A stretch of DNA of 64,000 nt from Purshia tridentata (Eukaryota > Streptophyta > Magnoliopsida > Rosales > Rosaceae), in NCBI GenBank assembly GCA_003254885.1, contig QANT01004327.1, positions 1 to 64,000 of the forward strand. The letters are read 5' to 3'. Made by a program: the position numbers and the translations under genes. The notes under the pieces were generated by a model. The model was not told the origin of the DNA. It saw only the letters and a program-made list of their open reading frames with translations, and made no database searches. Of the stretch, positions 37,595 through 48,625 are shown piece by piece. How positions within the stretch are numbered: the stretch's first letter is position 1; the number at the start of each line of letters is the position of its first letter.

Positions 37595-39153
37595 CAAAGA
37601 TGATGCATCAGATTAGGATGATGTTGTTTGATTTCTATCAAGAACAAGGCTGATGGATATAAATTTATGTACAACCACAGAAATGTGGTAAAAGAGATGC
37701 AGACCAATCAGCAAAAGGACCTTGCTTTGAAACAATGATTTGACGTGTGTGTAACAATCAAACAAACCAACTGCATATGTAAAGATGAGATTTATATATA
37801 ATAAAGAATAACTGAATTGCACTTCAAGTGTTGTGCAACTTTTAGCAATCTCTAAGCCTGTCTGCATCCTTGAAATTAACAAACTTGCTCTGAAGGTTGA
37901 CACTTGAATTCATGATGTCAAACACTATAACGGAATATGCATATGCATGCCAATTTGTTCAACAAAACACGTCCACAACAGCAGCTGATTTAAAAGATGA
38001 TAATATAAAGAGAGAAGTAAAAAATTTGAATCATCTCAGCTTAACTTCATTCTAGTTTTAATCTACTCAAGTATTTCACAAGATGTATATGAGGTATTTG
38101 CCTTCTTGTTCACCAATTTGATATTATATAGACAGCATCTAGAACGACCTCATGTCTTTATTGAAATATAATGTTCTGCATTGCAATAATAAAGAGCTAA
38201 GCACGCAAAGCAAGGGTTATCTAATCATAGACAGTTATCTTTAATATACTATAATATATATTTTGCATAGACAGAGAAGAGTGCTAAAAATTATACATGC
38301 ATTAGAGAGAGAGAGAGATATTCCACGCACTTAGACTCACTGAAATCATTATATAGATAGGTATAATATGCATAACTCTTCAAGATAATGATAATGTATT
38401 CACCTCTAGAACTAGGACAACTCAAATTAACTGGATTGAACTTTTTAAGTTATCAGCTGGGGAAAAATCATACCTGGTTAAAGTCGAAGCAAAACTCTTC
38501 AATGCTATTTACCATCAAATCTTTGATCCTGGACGAACTTTGATTAAAACAGACATGCAAGCACAATGTTTCATTTATCAGATAAAAGTATAATGCAGTG
38601 CAATCCATAAATATTAAGGCTTCAGGACCATGAAACAATAAATCTTATATCAAATTAGGACTAGCATACCATGCCTAGGTTGCAGACACCAGAAAATCAG
38701 AAGTTGTACAACAGTATTTATTTACTTAAATAACATAGCTCTAATTGGGATTTACCATAACCAGATCCATATCTCAGCATGTTGGATTCCAGAAATGGAT
38801 AAAGGTACAAGTGGAGTTCCATGGATTGAGACAATCCCATACTGGATGTCTTAAGAAAGATAGCAATAAATACGAGAGATTTCTTTTTCGAGAGGGAAGA
38901 TCACATAATCATGCCACATCTGATATTCAGGAACTTTTGATAAGCGGGGAAAAAAAAAAGTTAATACTTGAGATCAGGTAGATCATGAACCTGATTATCT
39001 ACTCAGGCCTACCTGGCAGATCTCGTAAAGAAAGAGTCCTTTGTTCTCACCATGTCTTCAACAAGAAAAAATGTTCTAACAAAAAATTTGGGTGTTCAAA
39101 TGATGCTGAACCATTTCATTTCTCTTAAATAATAGAACAGTTTTATTAACATC

Positions 39154-39380
39154 TGAGAAAATTTAAGTTTTAGAAAATATCTTGAAGGGGGAAAAGGATG
39201 CTGAGTTCATCTATTCAGATATCCAAAAATCATCCAGATATCTTCCTGTCATTGCCATTCTCCTCATGAGAAAATATAAGTTCTAGAAAAGATCTTGAGG
39301 GGAAAAAGGATGCTGAGGTCATCCGTTCAGATATTCAAAAATATCTAGATATCTATTTGTCATTTCCAATCTCCAAAGTG
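39154..39380. repeat. ~113-bp tandem duplication
   Basis: Two copies share TTGA(A)GGGG, AAAAGGATGCTGAG, TTCAGATAT and TCCAAAAAT parts, at 39154-39266 and 39267-39380. They are moderately diverged. Confidence 0.7.
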
Positions 39381-39836
39381 AGAAATATCTTAAGTTGGGT
39401 CGCATGCTCATCAATTTTATGCAATGAATACAGGAAGAACTTGAGATGATTCAAGAATACATAATGTAAGATTTACAATTATATGCGATTCAAATCTTGT
39501 CAGAACAGTAGATTAAAAAGAAGAGAAAAATACTGATAATAGATTTGGAATTATAAAGCATAACTCCAAAACTCAATCTTGAAACAACCATAAAAATTAA
39601 AATAATATACAACAGAAAAAGCAACAGCAGATCTGGTAAATAGTAGAAACGCATGTCATTTCCCTAAACAAAAAAAAAGTTACTTGGCTGGACTTAAGAA
39701 AATGATGCTCAAAAGAAAACAAATAGAAAATGATTTATGAAAAGAAAATTATTAAAATTTTAACAGTCAAAAGGCAAGGCATTTATCAAAAATGTAAACA
39801 TATGTTGTTGTATTTGGAAAGAGTCAATAGGAAATC

Positions 39837-40011
39837 TAGGAGCTCAAATCTTCCACAAAAGAAAATAGTCTGTAACCCTGAAAAAAATAACAAGGAGACT
39901 ATTGGAGTTAGGGTGACACCAGTCTAGGAGCTCAAATCTTCCACAAAGGAAAATAGTCTCTAATCCCTGAAAACATAACAAGGACTATTGGAGTTAGGGG
40001 GACACCATTTA
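39837..40011. repeat. ~88-bp tandem duplication
   Basis: Two adjacent copies starting CTAGGAGCTCAAATCTTCCA. The differences are a few substitutions and small indels. Confidence 0.8.
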
Positions 40012-41479
40012 GTGTCTGCCAAGCACTCTCCAATGTTCATAGTCAATGAAATTGCTTAAAAAAGCAAAAGAGAAAAAATTTGCAAAGTCTAGGGCTTGTG
40101 AGCGATAACTTGCATGCCTTTTCAATGTAAGAAAGAAACGGTTTCTACTCCAGCGAATTGAGCATGACTGGAATCTTTGGGAATATAAAATCCTTATGGC
40201 AGAAAAATTGTGAAGTTAATCTTTGGGAGAGCTGATTTACACAGATCTAGGCTAGCCTGAACTTTTCAGCACATATCTGGCTAGTGGCTACACTAAACCA
40301 CTACTCCTACAAAGCTTAAACTTTTGAGGAATGGGCCAACAATGTATATCAAGCTAACATATTTAAATAAATTTTTTTTTTAATATAGTCGAATTAAATT
40401 TAAATTTTAGGTACTAATATTTATTTCTTTTATTTTTAAGGCTCAAGCTTGAGCTCAACTCAGCTATAAGCTCATTAAGGTAAAGGTCGCCAACTTTCTA
40501 GTAAGCCAATCTAGACAAGCTTCATCTCCATGCTTCTTTCCTACCTCTCATCTCCATAAAATATCATGCTCCAAGACATATCTTGATAATAACTGGCCAA
40601 ACAAAGCTACCTGAACTTACAAAAACATGTGGATCCCTAAAAGCCACCATTTGTATGATGAAAAATAAAGTTGGGAATTCTAAGTCTTGGATAATAAATA
40701 CATAAGCCTATTTATTTTGATAGTAAATATGCATTTAGAAATAAATCTATTACTGCACCAAATGTTATAACAACAAAAAATTAATGTACCAAATTATTTA
40801 TTAAGCATGTTAAAAAGCTTTCATACTATTTATTTTAAAGATTTTGAATTAGGTTTTCATCTCCAAAATTGATATTTAAATGATTATGAGTGCACCATTT
40901 TTTTTTTCTCTAAATCAACGTATATCCAATGTGATTTCTTTTTGTTGGAAATACATCAAAAGCACTATCAAAATAATAAAATAAAATAAAAATTACAAAA
41001 AAGGGAATACACAGCTCAAAAATGAGACGCACTCGTGGACATGCATAGGCCATATAGAAGGACAATTATCTAGTCTTCAACCCATACCCTAGACTCAAAT
41101 TGGGGCAACCCAAAATTGACTTCCAAATTCTAAACCAGAAGAGGCCAAGAGTATCCATCTCTAAATACATATTTGAATCTTAAACAAAATTTCCCCATCA
41201 TTTGTCAAACTAATTCACAATAGACCACCAAAATTTTACAATAATGACAACCATTGAAGCAAGATTCAGTAGAATAAAGGAAGTGAGAGTTCAATGACTC
41301 TTATTTTGGCATCACTTCCATCCCTCAATTACTTTTCTATTAAAGCATTCCATTAGCAGTCCTAAGAGATTCAAGGCTAAGTAATACAATTGAGAATATG
41401 GAAAGAAGTGATGGGTAAGCAATAACACTGCCAAAGAAGTGAAACCAAAGATCAGAAAGTTCCAAGGAGAGGTACGAAG

Positions 41480-41675
41480 AGTATCTCGCGTTTTGTAATT
41501 TTTTATACCATGTTCTTCGAAAAAGTGAAAACATCCATTTTCCATTTCCAAAACTTACATTGCAAAAGAGAATCATTTCCCATGGTTTTTTAAAAACTAC
41601 TTTTGAGATTAGTTGCCAAACACATTTTACATGTGTTTTTATTTTTGTAAGAACGAAACCAAACACCCCCTAATT
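41480..41675. mobile_element. One end of a MITE (hAT-like), other end not found
   Basis: The right end, reverse complemented, starts TTAGGGGGTGTTTGGTTTCG. The interior reads TGGGAAATGATTCTC and TTTTGGAAATGGAAAATGG, as in common eudicot MITEs that begin GGGGGTGTTTGG. No matching left end is visible, so this looks truncated. Confidence 0.45.
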
Positions 41676-42825
41676 GTTTTATTTTCAAGGACTTCTTACA
41701 AATATGAGACTGATGAGAAACCAATTTTAAGTAAGATGGAGCTTCAATTATTCATAATATATTCTATCAAATAGAATGTAAAACAGCTACAATGCTGTGC
41801 TATCACAATAACAAAACCTCATCCATCTCGACTATTAGCACCATATACATCTAGCTAATAAGAACACTTTTATTGCCCCCTCAATTATAAGAACAATAAT
41901 ACAACCAATGCAAACACACTACTAAGTTCCACCATTGAACTAATGTGATTGTTAAAACTAACTAGTAACATCACCATGCCACCACATATTTGTTATACCA
42001 TCCCCCACTATTGCCACCAAGCATGCCATTGAAACAAGGATTATCACTACATGCCATATCATTGCCACCGACAGTACCTCTACCACTTGTCAAGCCACAT
42101 TTACCTAATTTATAGATGCCTTAAAGAACTCTATGATTCACAACATTGTTGTGTTCGTCTCACTTAATGTATCCTCTCTTGGTCTTCACTACCTCCCCAC
42201 TGCAGGAAAGATGATGGAACACTAAGGCAAAAAAAAAAAAAAATTTCCAATTATATCCAGCTTAAGTGAGACAGGCACATCAATTTTGTGAGATTGAAAC
42301 GAAAACCTCACCTAAGGTCAAAGGAATGTGAAAAAAACAAACGAACCAATCTTGGACCATTATCCTAATAAGAAGGGGACTTACAGTTGGTCAAGGGTTA
42401 ATCCCATAAAGCTATGGAACTATATAAGCTACGTATAAACATATCGTGAATAAATGAGAGATTGTGGAGTTTATCTATTCTAATAACAGGAACCAGATAT
42501 AGATCCAATCGATGAATTCAATATAGTAGCTATTTATGTCGAATTTTCAACAATTTAATGCATAAAAACAAAGAAAAAACAATGGAACATCAGCCTATTA
42601 AAAGTTACAAACTAAAACCAAAACGTACAACACAAAACATAATCTCACATAGTTACGAGAAAAAAGCGGGTGCATTCAACAAGGTAAAGTTTAAATTAAA
42701 GTTAATAGTCTACATAGCAGGGACGACAAGCAAGGTAAAAGCAATTTGTGTGAACAGTGTATTACAGCAACAGTAGAAAAAAAGAATCACCGATCAAAAT
42801 AAAGGCATGAGATGCAGTATCCTAC

Positions 42826-43497
42826 CTCTGAACTGAGAGCCGATGGCGCGTCTCCAAAACAAAATCACTTTCCTGTTAAATACTATTGCCTGAAAATCAA
42901 CATTCAAGAGTAAATAAGCACATAAAATACAGATTACGAACATGTTCCACTGAATATATTTGCAATATAAGTAACAGAAACAGCGCAATGCTCCATAGCC
43001 TCCATTCGGTCAGCTAGAAAACATCACAAAGTGAAAGAAAATTATGAAGCTTACGACGTTAAATTTAGCTCCGCGTAGGGAGCAAACGAAGTCCGTTACA
43101 CGATTCTCAGTTCTCAGTTCCATTTTACGGTTATAATTTCTCCAATTTTCTCATAGTTTCTCAGCAGCCAAACAAACAGCTCGCTATCGAAGATAAACAG
43201 ATATTCGTCGAGAAACAGCAAAATTAGGAGCTCGGGAGAGGTAGAAGCAATAGGTTGGAGCAAAGGAAGCAGAATGCAGGCTGAGAAACGCAGTGATCGA
43301 AGAATAATTGCGAGGGCGGTGACATCCATTGAAGAATCAGAGAGAGATAAGGAGCAAACGAGGCGTGGAGGAAAGAGGAGAGAGAATAGGGGATCGGCTT
43401 CGCAGGGGGAGACAAGGTCGACTGTGTTTACCTGACGAAGAAGAAGCTGAGGGAGCTTAATAGCTGATCGAGCAAGCGAGCGAGAGAGCGAGGACAT
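42826..43497 (-). CDS. 5' part of an unidentified spliced gene, possible mitochondrial presequence
   Basis: Exon 43497-43432 reads MSSLSRSLARSAIKLPQLLL and ends at RQ with a good donor (CAG|GTAAAC). Rich in Ser, Arg and Leu without acidic residues, it looks like a mitochondrial targeting helix. A candidate second exon at 42889-42826 has acceptor TTTTCAG and donor GAG|GTAGGA. It is open only in the frame that continues exon 1 (AIVFNRKVILFWRRAIGSQF). I do not recognise the product. Later exons were not found with confidence. The 127-codon open frame that reads through the first donor is probably intronic beyond residue 22. It could equally be a transcript with a short peptide or none. Confidence 0.4.
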
Positions 43498-43604
43498 GAA
43501 AATATCTGAGAAGGAAATTAATTAAATAACGGGAAATTATGTGGGGGACACTGTTGGTGGGGGCACTGGCGACTTTGATGCCCCCACTTTGATCTAACAC
43601 GTAA

Positions 43605-43748
43605 TCAATCGCTCATTTGCTGATTCTTTATATCAGAAAAATAAGAAAAGGAACATCTAGGCCTTTTGGATTCTCCCATGTCGCTTTTTGAAACCGGAGA
43701 CATGTATTCCAGGCTAGCGGCTACTGCTTCACCAAAACAAGCAGCCAT
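43605..43748 (-). CDS. Possible 47-aa open frame, unrecognised
   Basis: Reads MAACFGEAVAASLEYMSPVS and later GESKRPRCSFSYFSD on the minus strand, about 100 bases upstream of the gene starting at 43497. Alanine-rich and of balanced codon use, unlike the flanks. It could be a stray first exon, an upstream ORF of the 43497 transcript or chance. No homologue comes to mind. Confidence 0.2.
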   Translation of the reverse strand: MAACFGEAVAASLEYMSPVSKSDMGESKRPRCSFSYFSDIKNQQMSD

Positions 43749-46641
43749 ATTTTATTGAGAAATGATAGTGCTCTTATATTTTGTACATTTTCCTCTCATG
43801 CTAATGTACGGTGTAATTTCTTAGATCGAAAGTGTTTATTTTCTCAATTATATAATAATTTATCAAATCAAAATTTATTTTGTTATATATTTAGCTGATA
43901 ACAATTCAAATGATTAATTGTTTTTATTGTGAGATTTTTAACTCTACTAAATAAGAAATATAATTCCACCACATAATCACCTCAACATGATATAGCACAA
44001 ATATTGCTCAAACAATTTAACAAGCTTATATTGTGTGCTCATCCATAGCTCACCCGACCAAACCAATATCGTCATCTCATCCTTGGTCGAGCCGAGCAAG
44101 CCACGAGTGGGTCATAATAGATACTCATCTCCTACGTATCTTCCAACATAAATATTAAGTTGGAAGAACACAACCAATGTCTTGGATGCACCACAACCAT
44201 ACATTTGTAGGATTCCCTTCCTATAAAAAACCTTAACAGAGAAGAAGGGACTTCCTTTTCACATAAAAGACTCTTGCATGAGCCAAACTTCTTCTACAGA
44301 CAATATTTGTAAACATTGAATACAGTTGAATACAAAGCAACATACACAGTAGATATATCCCAAAATTGGGTGAGCCACCATATATTGTTCTTGTTATTAT
44401 TTTGATGCCCACAATTATTTACATTTGACGTTGATTACCAATTTTGGCCTGCATTAGCAGTTTGCAAAAATAATTTTTAAATTATGATTTAAAAGATAAA
44501 CAATTTTAACAAAATAATCAAAAAAGATAATATGTACAAAGTACAAGGCACAAAAAGAAGAAGAAGGAATTAGCATTTCACCGCCCTTTAACACTTTTGC
44601 CTATGTGGGCATTCACGTAACAAGATAGCAAAAATGGCTTATTGGTGAGACAAGTCGGATTTGAGGGTAATCAAGTAAGGCAATCAAACCGTAACAGTTC
44701 GATCTACTTTCTCCTATTAATTTCTCTCTTAATATTCTTATTTGAATGTATTTTCATAATATAAATCGTTTATTATTTTTTATTATCATTTAAAGATTAT
44801 TTCTATAAAAAAGTTAACCAAATTAAAAATTGTTTGATTTTAAGTGTTATTAAATAAATACATAATGAGCTTAATTGTTAACAAAATTTGTATTTTCAAC
44901 CAAAAAACAGTTAACAAAACTAAATATTATTTTGTTATTTTGTTATTTTTTTATAAAAAATAAATATTTATTTAATAATAGTTATACGAGCCAGTAAAAT
45001 TTAATTAAACTTTTACAAAAATAATATTTTAGTTTTGATTAGAAAACCAAAATAAAAATAAAAATTAAAAAAATGTTGAAAAGAAAAATAAATTGAAAAA
45101 AGTAACCAACATTTCCTCTATCTAATTGTTTGAAACTCTGAAAATCTTATCCCGGACCCGGCTTGGCGACCTACTGCTCGTTTCAAAACCACTTGGTTGA
45201 TGGGTTTAGGGCCTAGGCGAGCCAACCACGCCCCCAGGAAGACAAGTAGTCTCGAGACTCGGGACACGTGTTGAGTCTATAATGGAATCTGCCCTAATCA
45301 TCTACAACCGCGTCAAATTTAGGTTCACTAGCGTGGCTGCGTGGGCCAATAGAAAGCGGGCACGCACCTATGCTCAAACATCGCATCAAGTATCAGGGGC
45401 TCTATTTATATATTGGGTTTTTAGAAGCATCAAGAAGCGAACGTTCTAAAAAAACGCGTAAAAGGTACAAAACAGAGCCACCCCACCCATGCACCTGTCA
45501 TGGACACGTGTCGATTTTGTACTTATTTCACACGTCATACTAAAGTATTGTGAAAGGACAATCGACCAGAAAAATTATTGTGAAAGGACCAAGATATTTG
45601 AGCTGTTGCAACTTGCAACTCGTAATGTTGTTACGCTTGCTTATCAATTATTATAATTTATAATACTACTCTCTTTTACCGGACCTGACCAATATCAAGT
45701 ACACTATTGGGTAACAAGTAGTAACAACTTATTGGGTATGGAGTAGTATATCAATTATTAACTAAGAGTTAGTGTTCAAATTTGACATCTTCAAGGCTTC
45801 AAAGTTCAATCTCGTGTTTGCAGCCAAAGCATCTATGAGTTTGTCTGTGTTGATAATTTACATATCCAAATTTTGATCCAAATTTTGATGTTAAAAGAAT
45901 AAATTACTAAAAACAATGACATTTGTCGAATGATGTAACAATGTTGGAACAATGTTATATCAATGATTCGTACCTAGTATATTTTAAAACTTATTTATAT
46001 CACAATAAATCAAATATAATGACACATTATTTAATATTTAAATTTAAAATGCCTAATATTATTGTTTGTGTTATAAAATTTAAAATGTTTTTTTGGTTTT
46101 GAAAAATTAAAAAACAATCTTAATCGAGATAATTAGGTAATAGAAAATTTTATCTTAATACTTTGAAGATTAAATATCTACAAACAAAACTCGCATATCA
46201 AGATATAATATGGTTATTTACCTGACAGTAGAGATGAAATCACTAAATAAAATGAAATTTGGGAATATTGAATACGATTCTTCAATTATAAATGTGTTAG
46301 ACGTGCCAAGTTCCCTTCCATAAACAAATGATTTTTCACAAACTAGCAATGTCTTTTTTTTTTTTTTTGATTGAACCATACTAGCAATATCTTGAGACTT
46401 AATTCTTAAAAAAGAACAAAATTTGTGTTTTTAAGAAGAAATCTAGAGGTAACATAATAATGGACAATCTAATCTCAAATTCAATGGACATATATCTCAT
46501 TCACAGTATACAGCCATGGACGATGGTGCATTTATTGACTTACTAATGAAATCTAAGAATCTTGAATGGTTTAAGATCCTCTATTTGTTATTGACACGTT
46601 CGGACATTCATCCTCAACATAATTCATTGGATCAATTGCTC
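43749..46641. other. Intergenic DNA with a promoter-like GC island
   Basis: AT-rich apart from a hAT-like scrap at about 44030-44110 (GAGCCGAGCAAGCC) and the GC-rich island at 45150-45540 listed separately. Long A/T-only tracts lie at 44740-45110 and 45900-46150. No gene is seen until the small peptide gene at 46744. Confidence 0.45.
45150..45540 (+). promoter_or_regulatory. Orphan promoter-like island
   Basis: In one GC-rich stretch lie a 12-bp palindrome AGTCTCGAGACT (about 45249), a G-box ACACGTGT (about 45264), GGCCAAT (45344), TATTTATATA (45403) and, past the presumed start, a heat-shock-element-like GAAGCGAACGTTCT (about 45434). A second CACGTG follows near 45510. Spacing of CCAAT and TATA is promoter-like. 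No open frame follows. Confidence 0.35.
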
Positions 46642-46650
46642 TTTAAATAG
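46642..46650 (+). promoter_or_regulatory. TATA box of the small peptide gene
   Basis: TTTAAATAG, about 95 bases before the ATG at 46744, giving a predicted leader of about 65-70 bases. Confidence 0.5.
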
Positions 46651-46743
46651 AGAAGATTAGAAGATGAAAATGCACAAACAAACACCATCCTTTGACATTG
46701 AATTGCCTTTTGAAGATTAATTTGGGCGTAGAACAAGAAAAGA

Positions 46744-46908
46744 ATGGAGAGTTTAATCCAAGCTCTGAAGTTCAAGCTGGTGCTGCTAGCAGCTCTATTC
46801 ATGATCATCATGTTGGTAAACATGCCTTCTGCCATGGGTGGTGAAATGTTGCTACCAGATATGTGCCCATGCCCTAGGTTCCCTGAATGCTGCAGGAAAA
46901 CAAATTAA
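46744..46908 (+). CDS. Small secreted cysteine-containing peptide, 54 aa
   Basis: A 54-codon frame reads MESLIQALKFKLVLLAALFM and onward. After a basic/polar start, a long hydrophobic core (about residues 10-27: KLVLLAALFMIIMLVNMP) forms a signal peptide, probably cut near SAMG|GE (about 31-32). The mature part is about 23 residues and holds four cysteines in the pattern C-x-C-x5-CC (CPCPRFPECC) close to the C terminus, enough for two disulfides. A TATA box stands at the right distance upstream. I do not recognise the family; it is of the size and layout of plant cysteine-rich signalling or defence peptides but lacks the six to eight cysteines of defensins or RALF. The open frame on the opposite strand (46632-46835) is taken to be a shadow. 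Confidence 0.7.
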   Translation: MESLIQALKFKLVLLAALFMIIMLVNMPSAMGGEMLLPDMCPCPRFPECCRKTN

Positions 46909-48625
46909 GTTTTGAATTTCTTTTTTGCTTTTGGCACCCAAGAAGTAAAGGGATGGATTAATATCCTTCTCCATGCATCTTCTTTTCTTTTGCAACTTGA
47001 TTTGTATCAAGACCATTGGAAATTAAATTGAAATACTTTATTAGGCTTTTATTTACATATGAATAATGGGAAGTTCTACTATGAATTAATTCTCACCATT
47101 TTCTCTCCCTTATCTTTCATCTCATAAATATTCAAAAGGTCAAATTATACAAATAGTTTATGTGATTTGGATCATATTTTAAGATTACACTTGTAGTTTT
47201 AGATAATACATCACAACATATAAATCGAACAAAACAACAATCGGCCATAGTGATTCGAAAGTCTTGTGTGAAAGAACTTGAGATATAGTGACATATTATT
47301 GAGTTTAAATTAGTGTTATCCACTAAAAATTATGGTAGAGCAATTTATAAATGTCTTCACGGTGGATTTGATTTTATCAATTAAGATGCGATCAAATTAA
47401 TATCTCCTGCTTTCTATCATAACAGAGTCGTAATATCAGGCTTGCATAGAGGTCTCTCGTGTTGGCAAAGCTTCCTATTCCTTCACGGGTTGGGATCCAA
47501 ACGCCTATTTATTATAATTTTATTCTCAAAAGGTCATTTCACGGTCTTTGCCAAGTCCACATTAAGAATTTTGTCCAATTGGAGTAAAAAATCATGGATA
47601 TATGCCTCAAATTTTCATTATAAATATATTAAATCACAGTTGATTAACAAAAATAAAAAATGAAGGGTTTTAATTTTTCGTCCTTTTAATTTTACCTTTT
47701 AAATATTTTTAAAATACAAAACCACACATATACCCATAACATAGTTATTATAATTGGATGAAACTCTCAATTTGGACTAAATAGTTAATGGATTTGAACA
47801 GTATAATTAAAAATGAATAAATACACGCACACAAAAGAGGCAAAACATGTAATTCATCTAGAAATATATATATATTTTTTTCTTTTTCTAGTTGATATCA
47901 CCAATAACAACCATCGGTTGAATTGGTTACACCACGTGACAATATATTAGTTATACCCAATTATTTTTCCACAAGAAGAACCTACATTGGCTTGAAGCTT
48001 AGGGTTGTTCATTAGATCGATATAGTTCGAGTTTCATTTGTATTTACCTCGTTCAAACTTAGTTCCTAAAATAAACGAGCTGAGTTCGAACAAAACATAA
48101 AATTGAGAAATTTCATTAGTTTGGGCTGAGCCATATTTGTTTGGGGCATGTGAAATACCAGCAGGCTACGGCCCGCCTTTGACGAACCCTGTAATCGACA
48201 ACCCACTCCTCATTTGCCTCGTACTTTCAACTTTCAACTATACTATACCCTCTGCATTTTGCAGAAGCCAGAAAAATACAAGAAAACGGATAAGCCGAAC
48301 GGCGGCACACTGTCACCCACCAGTTCCACCGCCTCTTCAGTCTTCTTCAAGCTTCTGTTCACTTATGCAATACTTTCTCTTCTGTTCACAATGTTTATTA
48401 AATTTTAAAGAAGAAGGAAACATAAGGGTAAGCTTGCTCTCTCTATCTGCAGCTTTATCTCTTCAGCTCTTTATACTTTTCTGTCTGTTACAAACTAAGC
48501 CCTCCTAGAAACCCAAAACAAGTCTGCAATATCTGTTTTTGTTTTTAGTCTCTTTGGTATACTTTCGTTTCAGCATGGGATTTTGAGTAGTGGGCTGTGG
48601 TTGATATACACAAGCAGGTGAAGTT
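46909..48625. other. Intergenic DNA and 5' region of the PPR gene
   Basis: AT-rich; contains a G-box (CACCACGTGAC, about 47931) and a GAGCTGAGTTCGAAC-bearing scrap at about 48000-48135 like hAT-like non-autonomous elements. From about 48300 it is probably the 5' UTR of the PPR gene. A possible UTR intron is framed by a donor near 48427 (AAG|GGTAAG region) and a T-rich acceptor near 48549. Overlapping open frames (48137-48508) are not recognised. Confidence 0.45.

Larger units (their letters stand above)
37595..42825. other. Region between the MADS gene and the 43.5-kb gene start
   Basis: The first few hundred bases are probably MADS 3' UTR. Beyond that it may be one or more long introns of the minus-strand gene that starts at 43497. 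One segment (38475-38541, minus strand) has splice-like borders and an open frame (SSRIKDLMVNSIEEFCFDFN) and could be an exon, but its frame does not join the neighbouring candidate. About 40430-40500 contains the palindrome GCTCAAGCTTGAGC, from a hAT-like scrap. No recognised protein is encoded. Confidence 0.4.

Noticed and set aside
38475-38541. Exon-like segment on the minus strand, and a follow-on open stretch near 37850-37930
   Set aside because: Each looks coding, but joining them breaks frame and no family is recognised, so they are mentioned but not called as exons.
46632-46835. 67-residue open frame on the minus strand over the peptide gene
   Set aside because: It is the complement of a better candidate with signal peptide, cysteine pattern and TATA box on the plus strand; its own sequence resembles nothing.
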